Shown piece by piece: positions 31,540 to 39,928 of a stretch of DNA of 41,102 bases. The DNA is from an uncultured Mitsuokella sp. GTDB lineage: Bacteria > Bacillota > Negativicutes > Selenomonadales > Selenomonadaceae. The notes below the pieces were generated by a model, which was not told where the DNA came from, searched no databases, and was given only the letters and a program-made list of their open reading frames with translations. Every line of letters starts with the position of its first letter. Within the stretch, counting starts at the first letter, position 1. Location of the stretch: positions 1-41,102 of the forward strand of contig CAAGMF010000024.1 of the NCBI GenBank assembly GCA_900770895.1, given 5' to 3'. The translations under genes were made by a program, and so were the position numbers.

Positions 31540-32322
31540 ATGAGTTACTTAAATGGTCAGACGGGGTATCGGAAAGACATTCTGGCAAATCGGTCCATCA
31601 TTGGCAATGGCTATGTCGTTTTGGAACCGGATGGACTGGTGAAGAACGTTGTTCCCGGCTATTCGGATTGCGATGTCACGATTCTCGGCACACCGCAGAT
31701 GGGGGCTACGTTCGCTGATTACCTGGTCACGGCTCATGCTGGCGGCAAGAATACGGGCATCGGCGGCAATGGCATCGAGTCCTTCCTCTATGTCATAAAC
31801 GGCTCCGTAAGCGTCAAGAATGCGGATGAAGAAGCTGATTTGACGGAAGGCGGCTACATTTTCAGTCCGGCAGATAAACCATTCACGTTCGAGAACAAGA
31901 GCGGCGAGGACGCTAAGCTTTATGTTTACCGCCGCCGCTACATCCCGCTCGAAGGTAAGAGCGCTCATACGGTCGTCGGCAACATCAACGACGTTCCGTA
32001 CATGAATTATGAAGGCATGACGAATGCGCAGAGCAAGGATTTCCTGCCGTCGGCAACAGATCTTGGTTTTGACATGAACATGCACATCCTGAAATTCGAG
32101 CCGGGTGCATCCCATGGCTATGCAGAAACGCATCTGCAGCAGCATGGTATGCTGTTCCTCCAGGGCAAGGGCATGTACCTCTTGGATGATCAGTGGATTC
32201 CACTCAAAAAAGGCGACTATGTATTCATGGATTCCTATTGCCCGCAGTGCTGCTACGCTGTTGGCACAGAAGACTACATCTACATCTATTCCAAAGACTG
32301 CAACCGCGATGTGGAACTGTAA
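31540..32322 (+). CDS. allE: (S)-ureidoglycine aminohydrolase
   Basis: AllE releases ammonia from (S)-ureidoglycine, giving (S)-ureidoglycolate, the step after allantoate amidohydrolase. The 260-residue bicupin is close to the 261-residue E. coli enzyme in pattern: SYLNGQTGYRKDILANRSI, PDGLVKNVVPGYSDCD, GIESFLYVINGSV, YEGM, FDMNMHILKFEPGASHGYAETH, WIPLKKGDYVFMDSYCPQ and the C-terminal YIYSKDCNRDVEL. The second cupin carries the metal-binding His/Glu residues in GYAETHLQQHG. Ribosome site AGGAAG precedes the ATG. A strong terminator-like structure follows it, before the allC-type gene. Confidence 0.95.
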   Translation: MSYLNGQTGYRKDILANRSIIGNGYVVLEPDGLVKNVVPGYSDCDVTILGTPQMGATFADYLVTAHAGGKNTGIGGNGIESFLYVINGSVSVKNADEEADLTEGGYIFSPADKPFTFENKSGEDAKLYVYRRRYIPLEGKSAHTVVGNINDVPYMNYEGMTNAQSKDFLPSATDLGFDMNMHILKFEPGASHGYAETHLQQHGMLFLQGKGMYLLDDQWIPLKKGDYVFMDSYCPQCCYAVGTEDYIYIYSKDCNRDVEL

Positions 32323-32361
32323 TTCCAACGGACGAGCTTTTTAACCGCATATAAAACAGAC

Positions 32362-32416
32362 AAGGGAGTCTGAACATTTCGGAGTATTTCCGATTTATTC
32401 AGGCGCCCTTTTTTTA
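32362..32416 (+). terminator. Terminator-like long hairpin between allE and allC
   Basis: AAGGGAGTCTGAA (32362-32374) pairs with TTCAGGCGCCCTT (32398-32410), one wobble and one mismatch. It encloses an inner TCGGA/TCCGA hairpin and ends in a run of eight T. It lies inside an apparent operon, with only about 66 bases to the next ATG. Confidence 0.75.
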
Positions 32417-32482
32417 TACACATATACGCATAAGGGCAACAGGGCTTCAGATGAGGGAGCGATACCATGAAGGAGAATCATA

Positions 32483-33715
32483 ATGGATAAAAAAATCAGT
32501 ATAGAACGTATCCGCAAAAACCTGGAAGACCTGAAGGCCTTTACTTCAACGCCGGGAAATGGATGCACACGCATGCCGTTTTCCAAGGAGACAAGAGATG
32601 CAGCCGAATATCTGAAAGTACAGATGAAAGCTGCTGGTCTCGAAGTGGTGGAAGATTGTGTCGGCAATATCATTGGTACGCGCAAGGGGAAGGACAGCAG
32701 TCTGCCAGCCATCGTCTGCGGTTCCCATTATGATTCCGTATACAATGGCGGTGATTATGACGGTATCGCTGGGGTTGTCGTAGCGATTGAACTGGCGCGG
32801 ATTATGAAGGAAGAAGATGTAATGCTCGATACGGATTTCGTTGTCGTGGCATTCATGGATGAAGAAGGATGCCGGTTCGGCACAGGTTATTTTGGTTCGT
32901 ATTCCATCCTCGGCGAGATGGATGTCGAGCAGTGCAAGCGCTTCAAAGACCGCGATGACATCAGCGTTTATGATGCCATGCAAAGCTATGGCCTGGATCC
33001 GGAGAGAGTGACTGATGCGGTCTGGGACAAGAATCGCATCGGCCATTACATCGAGATGCATATCGAGCAGGGACCTGTCCTCGATGCCAATCAATTGGAG
33101 CTCGGCCTTGTCAACTGCATCGTAGGCATCCAGCGCTACATGTTCACAGTACATGGTCGTTCTGACCATGCAGGGACAACACCGATGCATATGCGTAAAG
33201 ATGCCGTAGATATCGCGACGAAAGTCATCAGTCAGATTGGCGATCTGGCCCGTGCAGAAGAACCGGGAACCGTTGCAACGGTCGGATTCGTCCATGCAGT
33301 CCCCGGTGGCATGAATGTTGTTGCCCAGGAGATGTCCTTTAGTGTCGATATCCGCTCCACCAAGGAGACAATCATCGACAAGATTGCTCAAAAAATCAAC
33401 AATCTTCTGGAAGAAGAAACATCGAAATGTGGCGCATCATACTCGTCTGATACGAAGCTCAGCATTACACCTGTCAATATGAGCGATAAGATGTTGGACA
33501 TCATGGACGCTTCCTGCCAGAAGCATGGCTACAAAGCCATCCGTATGCCGAGCGGTGCAGGTCATGATGCCTTGGCTATCGGGCAGTATCATGATACGGT
33601 CATGCTCTTCGTACCAAGCAAGGATGGCCGCAGTCATTGCCAGGAAGAATATACGGAGTATGAATCCTTCGGCAAAGCCACAGAAGTTTTATACGATCTG
33701 ATTCGTGCACTATAA
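32483..33715 (+). CDS. allC: Allantoate amidohydrolase (M20 family)
   Basis: AllC hydrolyses allantoate to ureidoglycine, CO2 and ammonia. The 410-residue length equals that of the E. coli enzyme, and key blocks match: CGSHYDSVYNGGDYDG with metal His and Asp, AFMDEEGCRFG with metal Glu, and MHIEQGPVLD with metal His. NCIVGIQRYMFTVHGRSDHAGTTPMHMRKD, SGAGHDALAI and the terminal SKDGRSHCQEE with the last metal His complete the set. HAGTTPM and SGAGHDA are the better fit to AllC than the first paralogue's variants. GAAGGAGAAT precedes the ATG. It is next to allE and two allantoinase genes, so the assignment rests on both sequence and neighbours; a related N-carbamoyl amidohydrolase remains possible. 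Confidence 0.85.
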   Translation: MDKKISIERIRKNLEDLKAFTSTPGNGCTRMPFSKETRDAAEYLKVQMKAAGLEVVEDCVGNIIGTRKGKDSSLPAIVCGSHYDSVYNGGDYDGIAGVVVAIELARIMKEEDVMLDTDFVVVAFMDEEGCRFGTGYFGSYSILGEMDVEQCKRFKDRDDISVYDAMQSYGLDPERVTDAVWDKNRIGHYIEMHIEQGPVLDANQLELGLVNCIVGIQRYMFTVHGRSDHAGTTPMHMRKDAVDIATKVISQIGDLARAEEPGTVATVGFVHAVPGGMNVVAQEMSFSVDIRSTKETIIDKIAQKINNLLEEETSKCGASYSSDTKLSITPVNMSDKMLDIMDASCQKHGYKAIRMPSGAGHDALAIGQYHDTVMLFVPSKDGRSHCQEEYTEYESFGKATEVLYDLIRAL

Positions 33716-33757
33716 GAAAGATATGATGCCTTTCATGATCACAGGGGAGCGAGGAGT

Positions 33758-35125
33758 ATGTTTGATTTAGTTATAAAAAATGGTGCAGTTGTTACATCTG
33801 ATCAGATTTTTTTATCAAACGTTGGTGTGATAGGCGAAAAAATCGCTGCAGTTCTTACTCCGGATGTGCCATTCGAAGCGAAGGAGACGATTGATGCCAA
33901 GGGGAAATATGTATTCCCTGGCGGTATAGACAGCCATGCGCACCTGAACGACCCAGGGTACAACTGGCGCGAAGATTACACCCATGGCACGGCAGCGGCT
34001 GTCGTAGGCGGCTACACGACCATCATCGACATGCCTTTGCAGAATGAGCCAGCCATGACGAATGGTGACATCATGGACAGGAAATTGGAGATCGTTGCCC
34101 CGCAGGCTTATGCAGACTACTGTTTCTGGGGCGGTCTGGTCGACTATAATTTCGCTGACCTTGAAGAACTCGACGCAAAGGGATGCGTTGCCTTCAAGAG
34201 TTTCATCGGTCCGGTTTCTCCTGACTACAAGACGCTGACCATCGGGCAGGCACGTGAAGCTATGGAGATTCTCAAAAAATTCGATGCAAGAGCCGGTTTC
34301 CATTGCGAGGATTACTCCTTGATCAAATGGGGCGAAGAACGTGCCAAGCGCAAAGCAAAACCGGATTGGCAGGATTTCCTGGATTCGCGCCCGGTCATTG
34401 CGGAACTCATCGCAACGCAGAACATCATCGAATGTGCCAGAGAGACTGGGGCGAAGGTACATATCTGCCATGTCAGCCATCCGAAAGTCGCTCAGGCAAT
34501 CAAAGAGGCACAGCTCGATGGCGTGGATGTCACAGCCGAAACCTGCGGACATTACCTCAGCATGACGGATCAGGATGTATTGGCACATGGCAGCCTCTTC
34601 AAGTGTGCACCGCCGCTCCGCAGCGCGGACGATGTCAATGAGCTCTGGCATTATGTCGAGGACGGTACGCTTTCCTGCATTGGTTCTGATCATTCTCCCT
34701 GTGAACTTAGCGAAAAGAGCGAGGAGAAACACGGCATCTTTGGCGCATGGGGTGGCCTTTCAAGCATCCAGAGTACGATACAGGCAGCCTATAGCGAGGG
34801 CGTGGTCAAGCGCGGCATCAGCCCGACGGTCATTGCTCATGCGATTGCCGAGGGCCCGGCCCGTGTCTTTGGCCTCTATGGTAAAAAGGGTGCCATCCGT
34901 CCCGGCTTTGATGCCGATATGGTCATCCTCGATCCGGATGCCGAGTGGGAAATCACGGCGGATTCTCTGTACTACGTCAACAAGATTTCTGCTTTTGTCG
35001 GCATGAAGGGCCAGGGACTTCCTGTTTGCACGATTCTGCGTGGCAAAGTCATGGCCAAAGATGGCAAGCTGGTCGGTGAAAAAGGCTTTGGCAGATTCGT
35101 GAAAAAACAGTGGGCAGAATCATAA
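33758..35125 (+). CDS. Allantoinase/hydantoinase-family cyclic amidohydrolase, copy 1
   Basis: This 455-residue metal-dependent amidohydrolase (dihydroorotase/allantoinase/hydantoinase group) carries the binuclear-centre residues. These are His-x-His in GIDSHAHLNDPGYNWRE, the carbamylated-type Lys in GCVAFKSFIGPVSPD, and His in AGFHCEDYSLI. His in VHICHVSHPK and Asp in CIGSDHSPCE complete the site. The C-terminus has FGLYGKKGAIRPGFDADMVILDP. It is adjacent to a second family member that fits AllB better. This copy may open a different ring (hydantoin or another ureide) or be a second allantoinase. GGGGAGCGAGG precedes the ATG at 33758. Confidence 0.85.
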   Translation: MFDLVIKNGAVVTSDQIFLSNVGVIGEKIAAVLTPDVPFEAKETIDAKGKYVFPGGIDSHAHLNDPGYNWREDYTHGTAAAVVGGYTTIIDMPLQNEPAMTNGDIMDRKLEIVAPQAYADYCFWGGLVDYNFADLEELDAKGCVAFKSFIGPVSPDYKTLTIGQAREAMEILKKFDARAGFHCEDYSLIKWGEERAKRKAKPDWQDFLDSRPVIAELIATQNIIECARETGAKVHICHVSHPKVAQAIKEAQLDGVDVTAETCGHYLSMTDQDVLAHGSLFKCAPPLRSADDVNELWHYVEDGTLSCIGSDHSPCELSEKSEEKHGIFGAWGGLSSIQSTIQAAYSEGVVKRGISPTVIAHAIAEGPARVFGLYGKKGAIRPGFDADMVILDPDAEWEITADSLYYVNKISAFVGMKGQGLPVCTILRGKVMAKDGKLVGEKGFGRFVKKQWAES

Positions 35126-35140
35126 GAGGAGGGCTATATC

Positions 35141-36496
35141 ATGTCGAATACATATACTTTGCTGATTCGTGGTGGCAAGGTCATGCTTCCTGAGGGCATG
35201 CAGCAGGCTGATATTGCTGTCGATGGAGAGAAAATTGTTGAAGTCGGATCATCCATTTCCGGTTCTGCAGACCGCGAGATCGATGCAACCGGAAAAGTCA
35301 TATTCCCTGGTACATTTGATGGGCACGTGCATTTCGACGAACCTGGCCGTACGGAATGGGAAACCATTAAAGAAGGGAGCGCAGGACTTGCTGCCGGTGG
35401 TGGCACCACGTTCGTCGATATGCCGCTCAATTCCAGCCCCTGCCTGCTCAACAAGGCAGAATTCCAGAAAAAATATGAGATTGCGAGCCACGATTCCTAC
35501 ACGGACTTTGGTTTCTGGGGCGGGTTGACGCCAGACAACCTCGATCATCTCGAAGAGCTGGCTGCTTGCGGCGTTGTCGGTTTCAAAGCTTTCTCCTGCT
35601 ACAGCGGCATCCCGGAGTTCAAGGGCATTGATGACTATTCTGCGCTCAAGGGCATGGAAATCATCAAGAAGCTCGGGCTTCCTCTCATGATCCATTGCGA
35701 GAATGATGAGCTGACTGCAAAGCTGGGGGCTGAGCAGACAGCGGCTGGCAACGATGATGCCTGGGCCTATTTTGCTGCACATGCACCGATCACAGAGATT
35801 GAGAGCATCACCCGCATGATCACGTTTGCCGAGGAGACAGGCGTCAAGTTGATCATCGCGCATGCTTCACTGGCGAAAAGCATTGACATCATCAATGCAG
35901 CACGCGCAAGAGGTGTTGACGTATCCGTAGAAACAATCGGGCAGTATCTGATCCTGACGGATGAGGAAGTCGCTGCTCTGGGGCCGGTGGCAAAATGCTC
36001 GCCGCCAGTCCGCAGCAAGGAAAATCAGCCCCTCATGTGGGCGCATCTGTTAGCTGGTGATATCGACTATGTGGATTCAGACCATTCACCATCTGATCCG
36101 TCCTTGAAAGAAGGCGTGCCCTTCATGAAAGCCTGGGGTGGTATTGCGTCGGTACAGCATACGCTGACAGGGCTTTTGACGCACGGCTATCACGCGAGGA
36201 GAGTGCCACTGGAACGAATTTTGAAGCTGACCTGCGAGAACATGCCAACCGCTCTCCGGATTGATGGAAAAGGAAAGATCGCAGCAGGCTATGACGCGGA
36301 TTTTGCTTTGGTGGATCTTGATAGAGAATATGTCCTGAAACCAGAAGACATCCTCTACAAGCACCATGTCAGCCCGTATATGGGGACAATATTCAAGGGA
36401 GCCATCGATGAAACAATCCTTCGTGGGCAGACTATCATGAAAGAGGGAAAGATTGTTGGCAATCCGTGCGGGCGCATGATCAAGCGCAAGGCGTAA
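35141..36496 (+). CDS. allB: Allantoinase (copy 2, AllB-like)
   Basis: Allantoinase opens allantoin to allantoate. This 451-residue enzyme shows the AllB pattern: GTFDGHVHFDEPGRTEWE with the metal His-x-His, the Lys in GVVGFKAFSCYSG, LMIHCENDEL and KLIIAHASLAKS. VAKCSPPVRSKENQPLMW and YVDSDHSPSD with the metal Asp follow, and the C-terminal YKHHVSPYMG segment is close to that of the E. coli enzyme. One unusual point is HASLAKS, where most relatives have CHVSSP. It begins 15 bases after copy 1 with AGAGGAGGG upstream, and the permease gene starts 19 bases after it. Confidence 0.88.
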   Translation: MSNTYTLLIRGGKVMLPEGMQQADIAVDGEKIVEVGSSISGSADREIDATGKVIFPGTFDGHVHFDEPGRTEWETIKEGSAGLAAGGGTTFVDMPLNSSPCLLNKAEFQKKYEIASHDSYTDFGFWGGLTPDNLDHLEELAACGVVGFKAFSCYSGIPEFKGIDDYSALKGMEIIKKLGLPLMIHCENDELTAKLGAEQTAAGNDDAWAYFAAHAPITEIESITRMITFAEETGVKLIIAHASLAKSIDIINAARARGVDVSVETIGQYLILTDEEVAALGPVAKCSPPVRSKENQPLMWAHLLAGDIDYVDSDHSPSDPSLKEGVPFMKAWGGIASVQHTLTGLLTHGYHARRVPLERILKLTCENMPTALRIDGKGKIAAGYDADFALVDLDREYVLKPEDILYKHHVSPYMGTIFKGAIDETILRGQTIMKEGKIVGNPCGRMIKRKA

Positions 36497-36515
36497 TCGA
36501 AAGGGAGGGAGAGCT

Positions 36516-37880
36516 ATGAGCATGGATGTAAATAAGGCAGCAGGAATCGATGAATCCTTGCTGCCCAAGAAGCCGGAAGAGCGAACGCTCAATCCGTGGA
36601 ATTATATGTCGATGTGGCTCGGAGATGGCGTGAACCTTGGCAACATGACCCTTGGCGCAAGCCTGGTCGTTGCCGGGACTGCCATGATGAACATCTATCA
36701 GACGCTGACAGCAGCCTTCATTGCCATCGCAATCATATCCGTGATTTTCTCACTGAATGACGCTTTTGGCTATAAAACAGGGATTCCGTATGTCATGCAG
36801 CTTCGCATGTCCTTCGGTGCCAAAGGCAGCGTCATCTCGTCTTTGCTTCGCGGTATTCCCGCAATCGTATGGTATGGGTTCCAAAGCTGGATCGGTGCAA
36901 CGGCACTGAACGAGATATTGAAGATTGTTGCTGGCATCGATCAGCAGTTCATGTGCTTTATTGTCATGCAGGTGGTGCAGATTGCCCTGTCCGTCTTTGG
37001 TTTCAAAGCCATCAAATGGGTTGAATCGATCATTTCTGTCGTCATCATGCTGGCATTGCTCTATGTACTCTATATCCTGCTCTCGCAGCACAGCACAGAA
37101 ATCATCCGCACGTGGGTAGATGCAGAAGGGACCTGGGGCATCGAGTTCTTTGGGTTCATCATGGCCTTCATGGGCAACTATGCAGCAATCTTCCTTTCGG
37201 CTGCTGATTATTCCCGCGAGCTGCGGCCTGGCATCAGCAATGGGGAACGCAGATTACTGTATTTCTGCCCGATTGCTCTGGCCTATGGTACGGTCCTCTG
37301 CATCGGCGCTATGCTTGCATCTGTAACCGGTATCTCTAATCCGGCAAAAGCCATCCCGATGGTGGTCAACAATCCAGCAGTAAGCGTATTCATTTCAGCC
37401 TTCATCGTCATGGGTGCCGTAGCCGTCAACATGGTGGCCAATATCGTTCCACCAACGTATGTTACGGTTCTCCTGACGAAGGTAAACTACCGTGTCGCTG
37501 TTGCCATAACGGGGGTGTTAGCAATCTGCAGCTGTCCCTGGATCCTGGTACAGGATTCCTCAGCTATGGGACTCACGTACTTCATCCTCATCTATTCGGC
37601 ATTCCTTGGGCCAATCGCAGCCATCCTCCTGGTTGAATACTATGTCCTGCGCAAACAGAAGGTGGACATTTCATCCCTCTATACGCCGACAGGGGCTCTT
37701 CTGGGCTACAACAAGGCAGCTATCTTTGCCATGTGTCTTGGGGCAATCGCAGCATTTCTCGAAGTCAAGCTGGCGTGGGTCTTGGGCTTTGTCGTCGGTG
37801 GTATGGCTTATTATTTCCTCATGAAGAAATCCTCAATCGGTGCAGATTTCCGTGTGACCACACAAGTGGATACGCTGTAA
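36516..37880 (+). CDS. NCS1-family allantoin permease
   Basis: This 454-residue, 12-helix nucleobase:cation symporter-1 protein should import allantoin or a related ureide. Diagnostic parts are LNPWNYMSMWLGDGVNLGNM in helix 1, GYKTGIPYVMQLRMSFGAKGS and IPAIVWYGFQSWIGATALNE in helix 3, and AIFLSAADYSRE in helix 6, the positions that line the substrate site in Mhp1-like carriers. GGGAGGGAGAG precedes the ATG at 36516 (another ATG at 36522). It is the last gene of the ureide operon and converges with the PucR regulator, with only 15 bases between stops. PucI/AllP is the likely functional group. Confidence 0.88.
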   Translation: MSMDVNKAAGIDESLLPKKPEERTLNPWNYMSMWLGDGVNLGNMTLGASLVVAGTAMMNIYQTLTAAFIAIAIISVIFSLNDAFGYKTGIPYVMQLRMSFGAKGSVISSLLRGIPAIVWYGFQSWIGATALNEILKIVAGIDQQFMCFIVMQVVQIALSVFGFKAIKWVESIISVVIMLALLYVLYILLSQHSTEIIRTWVDAEGTWGIEFFGFIMAFMGNYAAIFLSAADYSRELRPGISNGERRLLYFCPIALAYGTVLCIGAMLASVTGISNPAKAIPMVVNNPAVSVFISAFIVMGAVAVNMVANIVPPTYVTVLLTKVNYRVAVAITGVLAICSCPWILVQDSSAMGLTYFILIYSAFLGPIAAILLVEYYVLRKQKVDISSLYTPTGALLGYNKAAIFAMCLGAIAAFLEVKLAWVLGFVVGGMAYYFLMKKSSIGADFRVTTQVDTL

Positions 37881-37895
37881 ACTGAAACATCATAC

Positions 37896-39485
37896 TTAAA
37901 GGTTCTGCTGGATATCAAAGGCAAGCAAGGCGAGGTAAACCAGATGGTTTTCTTGTGCGTTGTCAAACTGGATGTCCAGCAGTTCCTTTATTTTCTCAAT
38001 GTGATTGATCGTCGTGTTCCGATGCAGATACAGCGTTTTTGCTGCCAGGCTGGCGTTGTAGTTTGCCATTAAATAAGCACGAAGCGTCCTCATCAAATCG
38101 GTATGATGTTCGTGATCGTACTTGATGACTGGTTCCAGGAAGTTGTGGATCAGGATCCCCTGATTCTGTGTATGATTGGCTAACATCAGGATTGGAAGTA
38201 GATGCAGGTAGGAGTGAACCGGCTCGGTATCATCCGTATTGGTATTTAATGCGGTCAAACTCTCCTCCAACGACTGACGAATGGAAGTGACGCTGTTATG
38301 ACAGCTGCTGAGGCCGATAGAAATAGGAAGCTTGGCATAGGATTTCCATTTCTGTATCAGCGCTTTTGCACATTGGTGCACGGTATGCAGTGTTTTCAAG
38401 GGATGGCAGTCGGCCTGGAACAGGAAGAAACAGCAGAAAATATTATTGTTTGTGCAGATAAAGGGAGCAGGAGCCTCATCGATGGCTTGCATGGTATCTT
38501 GTTTCATTTTGGGAATCACATCAACCAGAGGCTCTTCAAAGGCAAGCATACTGGTTGTCATACAGATCCATGACTTATGAAAATCAAATCCGTAAAACAG
38601 GCAAAGGTTCTTAATTTCCTGCTCAGTTAGCGATTGTTTCTGCATCACAGCACGTAGGAAGAAAGAAGAATGATGCTCATAATTTTGGAGACTGAGCTTC
38701 TGCTGTTCAAAAACGATGGCTAACAGCTTTAAGATGTGCTGCCAAAAGTCTTCAGGAGGAATAGGTTGTCCTTCCTGGAAGAAAATCAGCAGTTTTCCCG
38801 CCTGGCTGGGAAGGTTCCTACTTTGCATTTGGAAGGTTGTTTCTTTGGACAGAATTTTTTCTATAGCAGGAACTCCCTGACTGTAAGCATTTTCCATGAT
38901 ATGCTGAATCCATCCACAATCTGGCACCGCCTTGGCTGGAGCGATGGCACAGAGTGGTATTTCCTGTTCATTGAGCAGACACACCGGCATGTCCAAAAAA
39001 TCAGCAAGATGTTGCAGTAGATCTTCCAGGGACCAATTATTGAGTACGCCATCCATGAAGTTCTGGATGAATTCTTGTCGGGCAATCGATCGTGCATTCG
39101 CTTCGATAGCCAGTTGGTTGAAAACAACTTGTGAGATGCTTGAAAAGCTATAGAAAAATGGCAACTCGATAATTGGAAAATCAAGCTTGGCTGCTTCGTC
39201 CAGAATCGCTTCGGGAATCGAATGAAAGTAGCGGCGAATCTTGATCGCAAGTGCAGCGCACCCGAATTCATTCAGATCGCGAACGATGCTGCGCTGCAAC
39301 TCTGAATCATCCAGAAATATAAAACCCGTCGTCAAAATCAGTTCATCCTTTTTGAACCACTTGCTGACATCCGGATTATCTAAGACATTTACACTGCGAA
39401 TGGGATCATTGATGCGATCAAAACTGGTGAGCAAGCGCAGATTGCTCAAGCCACTGTCTTTTAGCAGCCATTTGATTGTAGGCAT
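37896..39485 (-). CDS. PucR-family transcriptional regulator
   Basis: This 529-residue regulator has the PucR architecture. The N-terminal purine-catabolism domain reads PTIKWLLKDSGLSNLRLLTS, followed by the DNPDVSKWFKKDELILTTGF block. The middle region resembles the CdaR/GGDEF-like domain, and the C-terminal helix-turn-helix is TLRAYLMANYNASLAAKTLYLHRNTTINHIEKIKELL. PucR proteins respond to ureide intermediates and control purine catabolic genes. It converges on the permease gene. The start at 39485 (MPTIKW) is chosen because AAAGGAG lies 9 bases upstream; ATGs 3 and 7 codons earlier overlap that site. A likely target is the TGCACATTG element at 27.17 and 39.81 kb. Confidence 0.88.
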   Translation of the reverse strand: MPTIKWLLKDSGLSNLRLLTSFDRINDPIRSVNVLDNPDVSKWFKKDELILTTGFIFLDDSELQRSIVRDLNEFGCAALAIKIRRYFHSIPEAILDEAAKLDFPIIELPFFYSFSSISQVVFNQLAIEANARSIARQEFIQNFMDGVLNNWSLEDLLQHLADFLDMPVCLLNEQEIPLCAIAPAKAVPDCGWIQHIMENAYSQGVPAIEKILSKETTFQMQSRNLPSQAGKLLIFFQEGQPIPPEDFWQHILKLLAIVFEQQKLSLQNYEHHSSFFLRAVMQKQSLTEQEIKNLCLFYGFDFHKSWICMTTSMLAFEEPLVDVIPKMKQDTMQAIDEAPAPFICTNNNIFCCFFLFQADCHPLKTLHTVHQCAKALIQKWKSYAKLPISIGLSSCHNSVTSIRQSLEESLTALNTNTDDTEPVHSYLHLLPILMLANHTQNQGILIHNFLEPVIKYDHEHHTDLMRTLRAYLMANYNASLAAKTLYLHRNTTINHIEKIKELLDIQFDNAQENHLVYLALLAFDIQQNL

Positions 39486-39611
39486 ACATACCATCTCCTT
39501 TGCCATGCATCCATGGTATATATCTATTTTAGCATGTTATGGTTGTGCAGACTACTGATATATAGAAAATCGTATGGTTTATGTGATATCATATACAGAA
39601 ATAGAGATGGA

Positions 39612-39707
39612 ATGATGCAGGAAGAACGGACATATAAGGATTCCTTGCGTCGCAACATTATTCAACTAAAGGGCCAGGCTCAGGAAATTGTATTGGCCTT
39701 TGGATGA
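39612..39707 (+). CDS. Doubtful 31-codon frame in the pucR-transporter gap
   Basis: In the 443-bp gap between pucR and the transporter gene, an ATG pair opens a 31-codon frame beginning MMQEERTYKDSLRRNI and ending in a plausible helix. The ribosome site (AGAGATGG) is too close to the ATG and there is no clear promoter. It may be the start of a decayed gene. The rest of the gap, 39708-39809, shows no coding pattern. Confidence 0.25.
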   Translation: MMQEERTYKDSLRRNIIQLKGQAQEIVLAFG

Positions 39708-39809
39708 TTACGACGTTGCGGCGCGGGATATCTCGGTAACAGGTATTTACGCATTCAACTTGGCAAAACATGCAAGGTGCACTGCTTACATCGTTGATAA
39801 CTGAGCATT

Positions 39810-39845
39810 ATGCACATTGACCCTCATCATGGTTTCTCGTATAAT
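39810..39845 (+). promoter_or_regulatory. Transporter promoter with ATGCACATTG element
   Basis: TTGACC (39817-39822) and a perfect TATAAT (39840-39845) are 17 bases apart. The element ATGCACATTG (39810-39819) overlaps the -35 in the same register as GTGCACATTG at 27172-27181 in the ureide operon promoter, suggesting shared control. Confidence 0.65.
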
Positions 39846-39871
39846 GAAGCCATCAACAGAACATCATTGCA

Positions 39872-39912
39872 ACGGTGCAAGACGCAAATTCATGCGTTTT
39901 GCGCCGTTTTTT
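39872..39912 (+). terminator. Intrinsic terminator in the transporter leader (attenuator candidate)
   Basis: ACGGTGCAAGACGCA (39872-39886) pairs with TGCGTTTTGCGCCGT (39893-39907) as a 15-bp stem with two wobble pairs and a 6-base loop, followed by six T. It lies about 20 bases after the predicted transcript start and 17 bases before the gene, so most transcripts would stop here unless it is opened. Confidence 0.8.
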
Positions 39913-39928
39913 ATTGGGAGGGAGTATT

